In this document: piece by piece, positions 27,287-37,418 of the stretch
Layout of the letters: the number at the start of each line of letters is the position of its first letter
Position numbering within the stretch: the first letter of the stretch is position 1
Source: Bacteroidota bacterium
GTDB taxonomy: Bacteria > Bacteroidota > Bacteroidia > Chitinophagales > Chitinophagaceae
Direction: 5' to 3'
DNA: 64,000 nt
Assembly (NCBI GenBank): GCA_016866355.1
Contig: VGMN01000009.1
Location: forward strand, 1-64,000
Program-made: the position numbers and the translations under genes
The notes under the pieces: generated by a model
Told to the model about the DNA's origin: nothing
What the model saw: only the letters and a program-made list of their open reading frames with translations
Databases searched by the model: none

Positions 27287-28912
27287 TCATTCAGGTTGAT
27301 CGTACTCACCTTTTAATGCATAATAACCAAATAATAAAAAACTACCTACAATGAGCGGCAGTAGAATAAAAGCATAAATAAGGGCCGGTATCTTATCAGC
27401 AGCTTGATTGCTCTGAAATTTTGGAATTGCTTGCGACAGTAATAAATAATAACCGCTGATGAGTCCTACAGCAATCCATACCACACCTAAAAATCTTCGT
27501 AACCGATTTAAAATCTTTACTTGTTTATTGGTAGCAGATTGAATATAGCATGCCCCAATGACAAAACTGACAGTAGCAATAATAATAGGATACCAGAGTC
27601 CCTCTAAGTAGGGTTGCGAGTAAGGCAATGGTACATTGTTGGCTGCGGCAACTTCATTGGCGGTTGCAGCTTTTGTAGAAAGGTAGATAGCAATGGCCGG
27701 CAATAGCCCTCCAAAAATTCCATTTCCAACATGATAGGGCAATGACATAGAGGTATACCGAATGGCTGTTGGAAATAATTCAACTAAAAATGCAGCAATA
27801 GGTCCATAGACCATGGTAACAAAAAATACTTGCACAAATACCAAGGCTACTAATTTCCAAAAGCTAACCGCGTCCAGGACCAACACCTCAAGAATGGTTC
27901 CGCCTCCGGCAGCAAGCCCCGTTTCATACATAGCAGTATAAATAGGTCGATAACAAAAAACAGCTAATAACATTCCAACTAGCATTATCCACTTGCGTCC
28001 TACGCTGTCTGAAAGCCAACCAAAAAATATAAAGAACGGAGTAGCAAAGAGTAGTGACCACATGATCAACTGACTGGCTTGTGCTACTTCAACATGAAGT
28101 GTGTTCTGTATAAAACTTAGTGCATAAAATTGTCCTGTATACCACACCACCCCCTGCCCCATTGTAGCCCCTAGTAAGGCAAGTAACACAAACTTGAAAT
28201 TATATTTTTTGGTAAAACTGTCTCGCAATGGATGGGAAGATACTTGACCGCTTTTTTTAGCTGCTAAAAACAAGGGGGACTCCTGCATTCGCAAACGGAT
28301 CAAAATAGAAATCCCCACCATGATAATAGAAAGCCAGAACGGTATTCGCCAACCCCACTCTGTAAATGATGTGGCAGACATATTTCCTTTCACCGTAATA
28401 ATAACTAGTAAGGATAAAAACAAACCAACTGTTGCAGTGGTCTGAATCCATGACGTCCAAAATCCACGTTCACCAGTTGGTGCATGTTCGGCTACATACG
28501 TAGCAGCTCCGCCATATTCTCCACCCAATGCCAAGCCTTGTAACAAACGTAATAACAACACAAGCACAGGCGCCGTATAACCAATAGTTGAAAAATCAGG
28601 TACACAACCAATCAAAAAAGTGGAAAGACCCATTAATACCAGCGTGAGTAAAAAAGTATACTTACGGCCAACCAAGTCCCCAAGTCTTCCAAAAAAAAGG
28701 GCACCAAAAGGTCTTACTACAAAGCCCGCTGCAAATGTGGCTAGCGTTGATAATAACGCAAGCGTTGGATTGCCGGCAGGGAAAAATTTTGTTGCAATAA
28801 TGGCCGCCAAACTTCCAAATATGTAAAAATCATACCACTCTATTAAAGTACCCACGGAGGAGGCGGTAATCACCGAAACAAGGCCTTTTTTACCGGCTGG
28901 AAGCACACTCAT
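27287..28912 (-). CDS. MFS transporter, metabolite:H+ symporter (MHS) family
   Basis: A 541-residue transporter with about 12-13 membrane helices. The N-terminal SSVGTLIEWYDFYIFG, the FFPAGNP loop and the GRLGDLVGRKYTFLL loop between helices 2 and 3 are the signature of the MHS branch (ProP, KgtP, ShiA relatives), which import organic acids, betaines or osmolytes with protons. The 541 residues exceed the usual 430-500 because of an insertion with AATANEVAAANN and an extra C-terminal helix pair. The specific substrate cannot be read from sequence. The gene is preceded by 145 bases of AT-rich DNA. Confidence 0.88.
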   Translation of the reverse strand: MSVLPAGKKGLVSVITASSVGTLIEWYDFYIFGSLAAIIATKFFPAGNPTLALLSTLATFAAGFVVRPFGALFFGRLGDLVGRKYTFLLTLVLMGLSTFLIGCVPDFSTIGYTAPVLVLLLRLLQGLALGGEYGGAATYVAEHAPTGERGFWTSWIQTTATVGLFLSLLVIITVKGNMSATSFTEWGWRIPFWLSIIMVGISILIRLRMQESPLFLAAKKSGQVSSHPLRDSFTKKYNFKFVLLALLGATMGQGVVWYTGQFYALSFIQNTLHVEVAQASQLIMWSLLFATPFFIFFGWLSDSVGRKWIMLVGMLLAVFCYRPIYTAMYETGLAAGGGTILEVLVLDAVSFWKLVALVFVQVFFVTMVYGPIAAFLVELFPTAIRYTSMSLPYHVGNGIFGGLLPAIAIYLSTKAATANEVAAANNVPLPYSQPYLEGLWYPIIIATVSFVIGACYIQSATNKQVKILNRLRRFLGVVWIAVGLISGYYLLLSQAIPKFQSNQAADKIPALIYAFILLPLIVGSFLLFGYYALKGEYDQPE

Positions 28913-29057
28913 GGTTAGTTTTTTTCCAAGATAAAGAAAATATCAATTCTCTTTTCAATCATAAAACATTGATATTCATCACTATAATTGAGTTTTTGTA
29001 AATTATTTGATTTATATCTCTTTTTGTTTAATATTTACATATTAATAATTAAACAAA

Positions 29058-29216
29058 ATGATTGCCTCTATAACTCCTCCCTCAGATGTACTATATGTAA
29101 CGCCTGATGTTAATTTATTCCTCAAGCAACTTCAGACGCAGCTAAATCAGTATAGCGAACTGGAAAATTGTAGTGTAACCTGGGAGTTTTTTATTAACGA
29201 ATTAGAGTACGAATAA
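29058..29216 (+). CDS. Small acidic protein of unknown function
   Basis: A 52-codon frame with an ATG start, moderately acidic composition and no signal or membrane segment; the sequence ends TWEFFINELEYE. It lies alone between the divergent MFS gene and the convergent M16 peptidase, with a strong intrinsic terminator 24 bases after its stop, which supports a real short transcript. I do not recognise a family. It could be a small regulatory protein, or part of a leader RNA whose coding capacity is accidental. The stretch 28913-29057 before it holds AT-rich DNA and presumably promoters only. Confidence 0.45.
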   Translation: MIASITPPSDVLYVTPDVNLFLKQLQTQLNQYSELENCSVTWEFFINELEYE

Positions 29217-29239
29217 GATTAGCTGGATGGGTTGGTTTA

Positions 29240-29269
29240 AAAAAGGCTGTCCAATTGGACAGCCTTTTT
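29240..29269 (+). terminator. Intrinsic terminator, bidirectional
   Basis: A perfect 13-base inverted repeat (AAAAAGGCTGTCC / GGACAGCCTTTTT) with an AATT loop. Both sides carry runs of A or T, so it can act for the small ORF on the plus strand and for the M16 peptidase on the minus strand, whose stop is 3 bases away. Confidence 0.85.
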
Positions 29270-29271
29270 AG

Positions 29272-32112
29272 TTAGAAGCCTTTGGAGGCAGGCTTTGTTT
29301 CGGATTTCAATTCGGCCGGCATTTGCACTGCAATCATTTTACCCTTTGCATTTAATAAAAGATTGGCTGCTTTCTTTACATCAGCAGCATTGAATGCAGT
29401 ATAATATTTTTCGGCATTTACTAACTGATCAGCATTACGTTCGCCCAGTTTTATTTGTTGTAATGCAGTTAACCAATATTCGTTTTTCTTACTATCTACA
29501 CGATATTTCTCTATCCATGCCTTTTTTACTTTAGCGATATAACTGGTATCCACTCCATTTTTTGCAAGGTCTTGCAATTGACTACGGAATGTGGTAACCA
29601 ACGTATCCACCTTGGCAGGTCCGCAAGGTAATTGGAGGATAAACTGAAAATTACCAACAGGAAGTTTTGCTAATTGTACTTGTGTACCACCACCATAAAT
29701 TCCTTGAATTTTTTCACGCATCTCCTCAATGATAGAAATATTCATCACTTCACTCAGTCCCTCTAATTGAAGTGCCGTTGTAGCATTATAGGGAACTTCT
29801 CCATGAAAAACACCCAAGATCAAACTCTTATCGTCTTTTCCTTTTTTAAATTGAAAATCATTTTGTCCCTTGAATGGACGCACTTTATTATCTGTATAGC
29901 TACGTGTTTTTATGACAGGTAAACTTGCTACATATTTTTCAAGTAATGCAACCACCGTATCCTCATTAAAACTACCAACCATAGTTATATGCATACCTGC
30001 TGCATCTCCTAATTGTTCTTTATAGATAGCAACCGCACGATCCAGATTTATCTTATCATAATTAGCCGCACGAGGAACCGCCGTAGGCGCCAATGGATTA
30101 TTTTCATAAAGCACCTGATAGAGTGTATCGATAAATGCAATTTGCGGATTAGCACTCAACATAGCCACCTGTGCTTTGCTACGTTGCAAATATGATTTGT
30201 ACAAGGCACTATCAGTCCTAGGCGCTGTAACAGATAAATGAAAAAGTTGGAAAAAGGTTTCCAAATCTTTTTTACTGCTGCTACCACTAAACCCCGCTGT
30301 ATACGGACCAATGACCGGATTTACCGCAATACTTTTTCCAGCCATTGCCTTACGCATATCCGTAGGAGAAAAAACACCAAAACCCATACTACTTACGATG
30401 GCTGTTGCATTTTCAGCACTGTATTTATCCTCCAATGAATATGCGGTTAGTCCACCATAGCGTGTAGTAGAAAATAAAATTTGATCATTTTTAAAATCGG
30501 TGGATTTCAAGGTAACAGTAATGCCATTAGATAATGAAAGTTCAGTTGTTCCCATTTGTGCATTACGAGTAGTGCGTGTAACTTTTCCCGCTTGTGGAGT
30601 TGCAGTCAGTAAGTTAGCAGCAATCACTTTTTCTTCATAAGCCTTTATGGAAGCATCTTTTTCTACAGCTTGTAATACCGAACTAATAGTTGCTACTGCG
30701 GGAAGTTTGTACTTCTCCTCATTCTCCAGCCCTGTTATATAAGCAAACGTATTTTTTTCGTTGCGGTAAGAATCGGTGAGCGCGTTCACTTCAGTTAATT
30801 GAATACCTGGTAACATTTCTTTTACATAGGTAAATTCTGCATCAATACCAGGGATAGGCTCTTGCTCCGTAAAGTTTCTGATGTACTCATCCGCAAAAAC
30901 GGCTGACTCTGTTTTATCCCGATTATTCCACTGGCGTTCATACGCTGCAAGAACATTCTTCTTAGCTCGCTCCAATTCAGCAGCGGTAAAGCCAAATCGC
31001 TTTACTCGCTCCACTTCTGTCATAGCAGCTTGCAATCCTTTTTGTACATCCTGGGTACCTGTTGAACCGGTAACGCTGAAAGATTCATGAAAGCGAGCAT
31101 AGCTTTGAAATCCTGCACTTGCAAAAACAAATGGAGGATCTGCTTTTTGTGTCAACTCACGAAACCGATTGTTTAGCAAGGAAACATATAGATTACGAAT
31201 TAAATCAGCGCGATATTCTCCCAATGTAGCTGAGGGCTTAATTACTTGTGCAGGAAAATTGACACTGAATTCAAAACCGGTTGCCTCCTTATCTGATACA
31301 ACCATTGCATTGGATGAAATGTATGCAGGTACCCCCGCATAATCACGCACACGTGGTTGTGCAGGATTTTTAAGCCCTGAAAAATGTTTTTGAACATAGC
31401 GTAGTGCTTCCGCTGAATCGATATCTCCAACCACCACAACTGCCATTAAATTTGGACGGTACCAATCTCTATAGAAACGACGGATAGCATCGGTCGGAAA
31501 ATTTTTAATGATGCTATCAACACCAATGGGTAAACGGGTGGCATATTTGGATCCTTTGAAAAGTTCAGGGTATACTTTTTTAAACATGCGTTCGTCCGCA
31601 CTTTTTCCTAAACGGCTTTCCTCTAATATGATGCCGCGCTCACTATTGATATCCTCCTCTAAATAAGTAACCTGATGGGCCCAATCCTCCAAGATTTGAA
31701 AACCCTTGTCCAAATTGCCAGGTTGATCCGTTGGAATTGGAAGAATGTATACGGTTTCGTCAAAACCGGTGTAGGCGTTTAGATCTCCACCAAACTCAAC
31801 TCCAATACTTTGCAGATAGGAGACAATATCATTTTTCTTAAAATTCTTTGTGCCATTGAAAGCCATATGTTCGGCCATATGCGCCAGCCCTTGTTGATCA
31901 TTATCCTCCACAATTGACCCCACATTGACCACCAAACGGAGCTCCACCTTTTTTTCAGGTTTTTTATTAGAACGAATGTAGTAGGTTAGTCCATTTTCCA
32001 GTTTTCCCACCTTAACCTTCTTATCAATTGATAATGAATCACTTGTGTATTTTTGGGCGAACACAAAATTGGCGGAAAGGGCCAAAATAAGTGTAAAGAC
32101 GCGGAGTTTCAT
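29272..32112 (-). CDS. M16 family zinc metallopeptidase (two-domain, exported)
   Basis: A 946-residue exported peptidase with a signal peptide (about residues 1-19, ending VFA-Q). The inverted zinc motif HMAEH is at 78-82, with the distal Glu in SERGIILEESR. The chain holds two M16 halves of about 450 residues: the N-terminal one is catalytic and the C-terminal one lacks the motif, as in pitrilysin/insulinase-type clamshell enzymes. It should degrade peptides in the periplasm. It is divergent from susC with 99 bases between starts. The length is usual for Bacteroidota M16 proteins. Confidence 0.92.
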   Translation of the reverse strand: MKLRVFTLILALSANFVFAQKYTSDSLSIDKKVKVGKLENGLTYYIRSNKKPEKKVELRLVVNVGSIVEDNDQQGLAHMAEHMAFNGTKNFKKNDIVSYLQSIGVEFGGDLNAYTGFDETVYILPIPTDQPGNLDKGFQILEDWAHQVTYLEEDINSERGIILEESRLGKSADERMFKKVYPELFKGSKYATRLPIGVDSIIKNFPTDAIRRFYRDWYRPNLMAVVVVGDIDSAEALRYVQKHFSGLKNPAQPRVRDYAGVPAYISSNAMVVSDKEATGFEFSVNFPAQVIKPSATLGEYRADLIRNLYVSLLNNRFRELTQKADPPFVFASAGFQSYARFHESFSVTGSTGTQDVQKGLQAAMTEVERVKRFGFTAAELERAKKNVLAAYERQWNNRDKTESAVFADEYIRNFTEQEPIPGIDAEFTYVKEMLPGIQLTEVNALTDSYRNEKNTFAYITGLENEEKYKLPAVATISSVLQAVEKDASIKAYEEKVIAANLLTATPQAGKVTRTTRNAQMGTTELSLSNGITVTLKSTDFKNDQILFSTTRYGGLTAYSLEDKYSAENATAIVSSMGFGVFSPTDMRKAMAGKSIAVNPVIGPYTAGFSGSSSKKDLETFFQLFHLSVTAPRTDSALYKSYLQRSKAQVAMLSANPQIAFIDTLYQVLYENNPLAPTAVPRAANYDKINLDRAVAIYKEQLGDAAGMHITMVGSFNEDTVVALLEKYVASLPVIKTRSYTDNKVRPFKGQNDFQFKKGKDDKSLILGVFHGEVPYNATTALQLEGLSEVMNISIIEEMREKIQGIYGGGTQVQLAKLPVGNFQFILQLPCGPAKVDTLVTTFRSQLQDLAKNGVDTSYIAKVKKAWIEKYRVDSKKNEYWLTALQQIKLGERNADQLVNAEKYYTAFNAADVKKAANLLLNAKGKMIAVQMPAELKSETKPASKGF

Positions 32113-32162
32113 GTAATTGGCTTTTTTTTCTCAAAAGTAAGTCCTCTAGGTCAACGGATGCC

Positions 32163-32190
32163 TTGACATGCAAGATTTTAATTACCTTTC
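32163..32190 (+). promoter_or_regulatory. Possible susC promoter
   Basis: TTG at 32163-32165 and TACCTTTC at 32183-32190, separated by 17 bases, resemble the Bacteroidota TTTG/TAnnTTTG pair with one mismatch in the -7 box. Transcription would start at about 32196, giving a leader of roughly 16 bases before the susC ATG. Confidence 0.3.
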
Positions 32191-32211
32191 CACTCTCAAA
32201 AAACTAATCTA

Positions 32212-35211
32212 ATGAGAAAGTGCCTGATCGCATTCCTATGCGGATTATTGGTGAGTTTCCAGGTGTCCGCTCAGAACAAAGTAATCAAAGGACGTGTAAC
32301 CGACGAAACCAGCAATCCAGTTCCTAACGCTTCTGTTGTTATCAAAGGAGCCAAAGCGGGTGCCGTTACTGATGCAAACGGAAGTTATAGTATTTCAGTA
32401 CCCGGTTCTACCACCACGCTTGTGTTTTCCTCTTTGAACTTCGCAAATCAAGAAGTTGTAATTGGCAACAAAACTGAAATCAATGTGCAATTAAAAGCTT
32501 CCATCTCTACGCTGCAAGATGTTGTGGTAGTGGGGTATGGAACTACAAAAAAAGCTACACTGACTGGTTCAGTATCTACGGTTAAAGCTGCAGAGATTGA
32601 AAACACCCCTTTTACCTCTGTAGATAAAGCATTACAAGGAAAGGTAGCCGGGCTGCAATCAGTTGCATCATCCGGACAACCTGGGTCAACACAAGAAATT
32701 GTGATTCGTGGATTTAGTTCCATCAGCGCAAGCAATCAACCTCTTTGGATTGTAGACGGTATCATCTTAAATACGGGTGATATCTCTCGTTTACAAACCA
32801 CAGCTAACATTTTGAGTACATTAAACCCTAACGATATTGAATCGATTTCTGTACTAAAAGATGCAGCCGCTACTTCAATTTACGGAAGCCGTGGCGCCAA
32901 CGGAGTTATTATCGTTACTACTAAAAAAGGTCGTAGCGGTAAAACAAGAGTTCGTTTTGATATGGAAGCTGGTAAGAGTGATATTGCCTATGAGAATAGC
33001 TTGTACCGCCCATTAAACGCACAAGAATATTTGGACCTTTCTCGAGAGGGTTTAGTAAACTTAGGAGCTTCCCCCGCTGCCATTAATTCAACACTTGCCT
33101 CTTTAGGTCTTGGAAATGGAGTTGACTTTAACTGGTATGATGCCGTAACCAGAATTGCTGGTCAGCGTCTTTATAATATCAGCTTAGATGGAGGAAATGA
33201 TAAGACAAGTTTCTTTATTTCTGCTGGTAACTTTTTTCAAGAAGGAACGTCTATCAATTCTAAACTGAAAAGAAATTCTTTCAATGTAAAAATCAGCAAT
33301 AAGACTACGGAAAAATTAACCATTGGCGTGAACATGAATGGTGGTGTGGTTAGTCAACGTGCCCCACTTGCTGGTGGTGCTTTTGGTAACCCCATCCTTA
33401 GCGCTTATTTCCTACTTCCTACCCGGACTCCTTATAATAAGGATGGTTCTTACAACCTAATTTCTTCTACACTTGGTGGCTTACATAACACAATTGCACT
33501 TTCTGATATTGATCGTCGCTTTTTACGTGAAGTAAGTTTACGTGGTGCCGCTAATGCGGAGTATAAATTTTCTGATAACTTGAAATTCCGCAGTAACTAC
33601 GGTGTTGACTATAACACCGCTGAGGAAGATCAGTATAACAACCCAATTCATGGTGACGGACAGGCCACAAACGGTCGTGCATTTTCTTACTACACACGTT
33701 ATTTTAACTGGACCTTTACCAACACCTTGGACTACACAAAAGATTTAACAAGCAATGGTGATCTGTCTTTGTTTTTTCAGGCGGGATTAGAAAGCCAAAA
33801 ATCAGCTGGTTATTTTAGCTCATTACGCGCTGATCAATTCCCCCCTTCACTCACCCTTGTTTATCCTACATCTGGAGCCAGCCCTGTTTTATCTAGTGCT
33901 ACAATCAGTGATTATACTTTTGACTCCAAGTTCATCAACGGAAACTTGAACTTCCAAGATCGTTTTGTATTTTCTGGTAGTTTCCGTCGTGATGGATCTT
34001 CTCGTTTTAGTTCCGCCAACCGTTATGGTAATTTCTGGTCTTTAGGTGCCACTTGGAACTTAGAGCGTGAGAAGTTCATGGAGAAATTCACGTTCATCAA
34101 TCAATTGAAATTGCGTACTTCAATTGGGGTGAATGGTAACGCTGGTATTGGCAACTACGATTCTCCTCCACTATATGGATTTGGCTTCAACTACAACCAG
34201 AATCCGGGTAGTGCTCCTACCAACGTGGGTGACCCGAATCTTACATGGGAGTTGAACAAACCTTTTGACGCGGGTATCGATCTTTCTATCCTTAAGAGTC
34301 GTGTTAACATTACTTTCGATTACTACGTACGTAAATCAGAAGGCTTGCTTTTGAATGTGCCTCTTTCTTTGACATCTGGCTTTAGTTCTGCCAGACGTAA
34401 TATCGGATCTATGGAAAATAGAGGTATTGAGTTTGAGGTTAACATAGTTCCCGTACAAACTAAAGATTTGCGCTGGGAAATTGATTTCAACTACGCTGCA
34501 AACAGAAATAAAATTACCAGTTTGCCAGACGGCAAAGATATCGGGAATGGTTCCTACATTATTCGGGTTGGACAGGCAAGACTTACCTATTTCCAACGGG
34601 TATATGCCGGCGTAGATCCAGCAAATGGTGATCCTCTTTGGTATGCTGATACTACACTTACAACAAAAACTAATACGTACCCAGGTGCAGGAGCACGCGT
34701 TTTGGTAGGCCAAGCGCTTCCTAAATTCTTTGGATCTTTCAGTAATACAATTACCTACAAAGGGTTCTCTGTAAGCGCTCAGCTTTACTACAACTTTGGT
34801 AACTTGATATATGATACCTGGAGTGGCTTCTACTTAGGATCTGGAAACGGTGCTGTTTACAACAAAGTAGCTCGCCAGCTGAACCGTTGGACTAAACCTG
34901 GCGATATCACTGATATTCCTCGCTATGTATACAATGGTAATAGAAACTTCCAAAGTGCATCCACATTTAACTTAGCACAAGGAGATTATATACGTCTGCG
35001 TGATTTCCAGATTGGATACGACCTGTCAAAGCAAGAGCTGAGCAAATTGAAAATTGGGGCATTACGTGTATATGTGCGCGGAAGTAACCTGGTAACATGG
35101 GTGAAAGACAAGCGTCTTGCATTTGACCCAGAGCAAGGAGTATCTGCCACAACCAACCTAAACGTATTTATACCCAAAACAGTCACTTTTGGCTTAAACG
35201 TAACGCTCTAA
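32212..35211 (+). CDS. SusC/RagA-type TonB-dependent outer-membrane transporter
   Basis: A 999-residue outer-membrane receptor. It has a signal peptide (about residues 1-20), a carboxypeptidase-regulatory-like domain (VIKGRVTDETSNPVPNASV onward), and a TonB-box-like region before VVVGYGTTKKATLTGSVSTV. A plug domain follows (KALQGKVAGLQ, IVIRGFSSISASNQPLWIVDG, LKDAAATSIYGSRGANGVI), then a 22-strand-type barrel ending in TFGLNVTL. It imports a large nutrient together with the SusD-like lipoprotein encoded 25 bases downstream. No glycoside hydrolase, sulfatase or sensor gene accompanies the pair, so the ligand may be a peptide or a glycan processed elsewhere. Confidence 0.95.
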   Translation: MRKCLIAFLCGLLVSFQVSAQNKVIKGRVTDETSNPVPNASVVIKGAKAGAVTDANGSYSISVPGSTTTLVFSSLNFANQEVVIGNKTEINVQLKASISTLQDVVVVGYGTTKKATLTGSVSTVKAAEIENTPFTSVDKALQGKVAGLQSVASSGQPGSTQEIVIRGFSSISASNQPLWIVDGIILNTGDISRLQTTANILSTLNPNDIESISVLKDAAATSIYGSRGANGVIIVTTKKGRSGKTRVRFDMEAGKSDIAYENSLYRPLNAQEYLDLSREGLVNLGASPAAINSTLASLGLGNGVDFNWYDAVTRIAGQRLYNISLDGGNDKTSFFISAGNFFQEGTSINSKLKRNSFNVKISNKTTEKLTIGVNMNGGVVSQRAPLAGGAFGNPILSAYFLLPTRTPYNKDGSYNLISSTLGGLHNTIALSDIDRRFLREVSLRGAANAEYKFSDNLKFRSNYGVDYNTAEEDQYNNPIHGDGQATNGRAFSYYTRYFNWTFTNTLDYTKDLTSNGDLSLFFQAGLESQKSAGYFSSLRADQFPPSLTLVYPTSGASPVLSSATISDYTFDSKFINGNLNFQDRFVFSGSFRRDGSSRFSSANRYGNFWSLGATWNLEREKFMEKFTFINQLKLRTSIGVNGNAGIGNYDSPPLYGFGFNYNQNPGSAPTNVGDPNLTWELNKPFDAGIDLSILKSRVNITFDYYVRKSEGLLLNVPLSLTSGFSSARRNIGSMENRGIEFEVNIVPVQTKDLRWEIDFNYAANRNKITSLPDGKDIGNGSYIIRVGQARLTYFQRVYAGVDPANGDPLWYADTTLTTKTNTYPGAGARVLVGQALPKFFGSFSNTITYKGFSVSAQLYYNFGNLIYDTWSGFYLGSGNGAVYNKVARQLNRWTKPGDITDIPRYVYNGNRNFQSASTFNLAQGDYIRLRDFQIGYDLSKQELSKLKIGALRVYVRGSNLVTWVKDKRLAFDPEQGVSATTNLNVFIPKTVTFGLNVTL

Positions 35212-35236
35212 TACAATAAACTTGAAACTATTTGTT

Positions 35237-36622
35237 ATGAAAAATATAACTGTAAGAATCCTACTGGTTGTAATGGTGATAACCACCTTTTCTTCCTGTA
35301 AAAAAAGCTTCCTGGAGCTAAATCCTCCAGCAAACCTGACTCCGGAGCAAGCGTTAAGAACAGAAGCAGATTTATTAGTTGCCTTACGTGGTGCTTATGC
35401 CGGACTTCGTTCTACGGCTATGTATGGAAGAGATCAAATGGTGATTGGTGATATGATGGCTGATAACACCTATCAATCAGTCCTTAACACTAATCGTTAC
35501 ACCCTGTTCAATAACTACTCTTATAACCTAACTGATGGTAATGTTTCTGGACTGTGGTCCACTGCCTATGCAATTATCTTGAGAACTAATAATATCATCA
35601 ATGCTAATGTAAGTGGGGCTAGTGTAAACCAAATCAAAGGTGAAGCCCGTGCAATTCGTGCGCTTTGCTATTTCAACCTGGTTAGATATTTTTCCAGACC
35701 TTTCACTGACAACCCAAATGGCCTAGGGGTACCAATTATAACAGTTTACAACGCGGATTTGAAACCAGGTAGAAATACAATTACTGAGGTATACAATCAA
35801 ATTCACACTGACCTTAACGCTGCATACAATTTGATGACCACCTACTCTAACTCTTCACAGTTTAGCAAGTTTGGGGCACGTGCGCTACAAGCGAGGGTTT
35901 TCTTAACACAAAATGATAAGACAAACGCTAGAACTGCTGCATTAGATGTAATCAACAACGGTGGATTTACTTTAATAACAGCAGCGGGTCATGGTGCTTA
36001 TTGGGCTAATCCTGTTATCCGTACGGATAGAGTAGAAACGATTTTTGAGGTTTCAGCAGATGCTGTAGCTAATAATGCATTTGATGGTTTGTCATATATC
36101 TACAGTCAAGCTGGTAATTATGGTGATATGCTTTGTGCAGATGATCTTTATGCTTCTTTTGGAGCCGCTGATGTTCGTCGTCAATTATATGCAACAGGAG
36201 TTCGCGGTGGTTTGCCTTCTGTGTTTGTAAATAAATACCCCAACTTTGTAGGCGACCATTCTGATACCAAAGTATTACGTCTTTCAGAGATGTATCTAAT
36301 TGTTGCTGAGGCTACCACAAATGAAACAGAAGCCAGAACCTATGTAAATGCAATTACTGCACAGCGCGGTGCTAGTGCAATTACTTCCACTGGAACTACA
36401 CTTTTCAATGATATCATGGCTGAGCGTAGAAAAGAATTAGCATTCGAAGGACATCGTTATATGGATATGCAACGTCTTAAATTAGATATCAACCGCGGTG
36501 CAAATTACCCGGCTGCTGCGCGTACTATTGCTTATGCTAATTTCAGACGTGTATTCCCGATTCCTCAAACTGAAATTGATGTGAACCCAACTATTAAGGC
36601 ACAACAAAATCCTGGTTGGTAA
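35237..36622 (+). CDS. SusD/RagB-type surface lipoprotein
   Basis: A 461-residue lipoprotein with a lipobox ending at the Cys of TTFSSC. Helical TPR-like segments (EQALRTEADLLVALRGAYAGLRS, IKGEARAIRALCYFNLVRYF) and the C-terminal LRLSEMYLIVAEATT, RRKELAFEGHRYMDMQRL and FRRVFPIPQTEIDVNP define SusD. It forms the lid of the SusC transporter and captures the substrate at the cell surface. The ATG at 35237 starts the lipoprotein signal; a TTG lies 5 codons upstream. At 461 residues it is on the short side for the family (often 500-600). Confidence 0.94.
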   Translation: MKNITVRILLVVMVITTFSSCKKSFLELNPPANLTPEQALRTEADLLVALRGAYAGLRSTAMYGRDQMVIGDMMADNTYQSVLNTNRYTLFNNYSYNLTDGNVSGLWSTAYAIILRTNNIINANVSGASVNQIKGEARAIRALCYFNLVRYFSRPFTDNPNGLGVPIITVYNADLKPGRNTITEVYNQIHTDLNAAYNLMTTYSNSSQFSKFGARALQARVFLTQNDKTNARTAALDVINNGGFTLITAAGHGAYWANPVIRTDRVETIFEVSADAVANNAFDGLSYIYSQAGNYGDMLCADDLYASFGAADVRRQLYATGVRGGLPSVFVNKYPNFVGDHSDTKVLRLSEMYLIVAEATTNETEARTYVNAITAQRGASAITSTGTTLFNDIMAERRKELAFEGHRYMDMQRLKLDINRGANYPAAARTIAYANFRRVFPIPQTEIDVNPTIKAQQNPGW

Positions 36623-36643
36623 TACAGGTATTCAATAAATTAT

Positions 36644-36672
36644 AAGCCGTCCGAATTCGGACGGCTTTTTTT
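36644..36672 (+). terminator. Intrinsic terminator of the susCD operon
   Basis: A 10-base perfect stem (AAGCCGTCCG / CGGACGGCTT) with an AATT loop is followed by a T-rich run, 21 bases after the SusD stop. It ends the susCD transcript before the nitroreductase gene. Confidence 0.88.
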
Positions 36673-36692
36673 ATTCAACTATAAAAAGTAAT

Positions 36693-37418
36693 ATGTTTCA
36701 AGAAAAAGAATTTGATACCATAATTAATAGACGCCGCTCCAACCGCCGCTTTGCAGCGGATATCCCCGTACCGGAAGCAGTGATAGAAAAAGCACTACAA
36801 CATGCTATACTAGCGCCGAATAGCAGTAATATGCAATGTTGGGAATTTTACTGGATTAAATCTGCTGAACAAAAAGAACAATTTGGTGCCTATTGCCTGG
36901 GACAGGGTGCCGGAAGAACTGCGCGAGAATTAGTAGTATTTGTAACAAGGGGGGATCTCTGGAAAAAAAGAGCACGTTGGAACCGAGAAAGAATTCAGCA
37001 AAGTATTGTAGGCGAGCCCACCAAATTGCAAAAAAGAGGCTTGGACTATTATGGCAAACTAATGCCGTTAGCTTATGCTAATGATCCTTTTGGATTCTTA
37101 ACACTGATCAGAAGAAGTATTAGTTTTTTTGTAGGCCTTCGAAAACCCTTTATGCGATTTGGCGGTAGAGCTGATCAGCGAATTACTGTTCATAAATCCT
37201 GTGCATTGGCTGCAGAAAACTTTATGCTGTCGATTGCCGCTGCTGATTTTGATTCATGCCCTATGGAGGGGTTTGATGCTAAGCGAGTCAAAAAAGCATT
37301 GAATCTTCCTTGTGGAGCAGAGATCAATATGATTGTTGGAGTAGGCAAGGGCACCACTGAAGGAATTTGGGGACCTCGCTTTAGAGTTCCTTATGAAGAA
37401 GTAGTAACCGTAATTTGA
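36693..37418 (+). CDS. Nitroreductase-family flavoprotein
   Basis: A 241-residue FMN oxidoreductase. The N-terminal RRRSNRRFAADIPV and LAPNSSNMQCWEFYWI segments hold the FMN-binding Arg and Ser/Asn positions. CPMEGFDAKRVKKALNLP and the MIVGVGKG strand are typical C-terminal family elements. A mid-protein insertion (about residues 95-150, rich in aromatic and basic residues) and a C-terminal extension distinguish it from the 210-residue enzyme at 24.6 kb. It is likely cytoplasmic. Its last 28 bases overlap the 3' end of the convergent M3 peptidase gene. Confidence 0.87.
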   Translation: MFQEKEFDTIINRRRSNRRFAADIPVPEAVIEKALQHAILAPNSSNMQCWEFYWIKSAEQKEQFGAYCLGQGAGRTARELVVFVTRGDLWKKRARWNRERIQQSIVGEPTKLQKRGLDYYGKLMPLAYANDPFGFLTLIRRSISFFVGLRKPFMRFGGRADQRITVHKSCALAAENFMLSIAAADFDSCPMEGFDAKRVKKALNLPCGAEINMIVGVGKGTTEGIWGPRFRVPYEEVVTVI

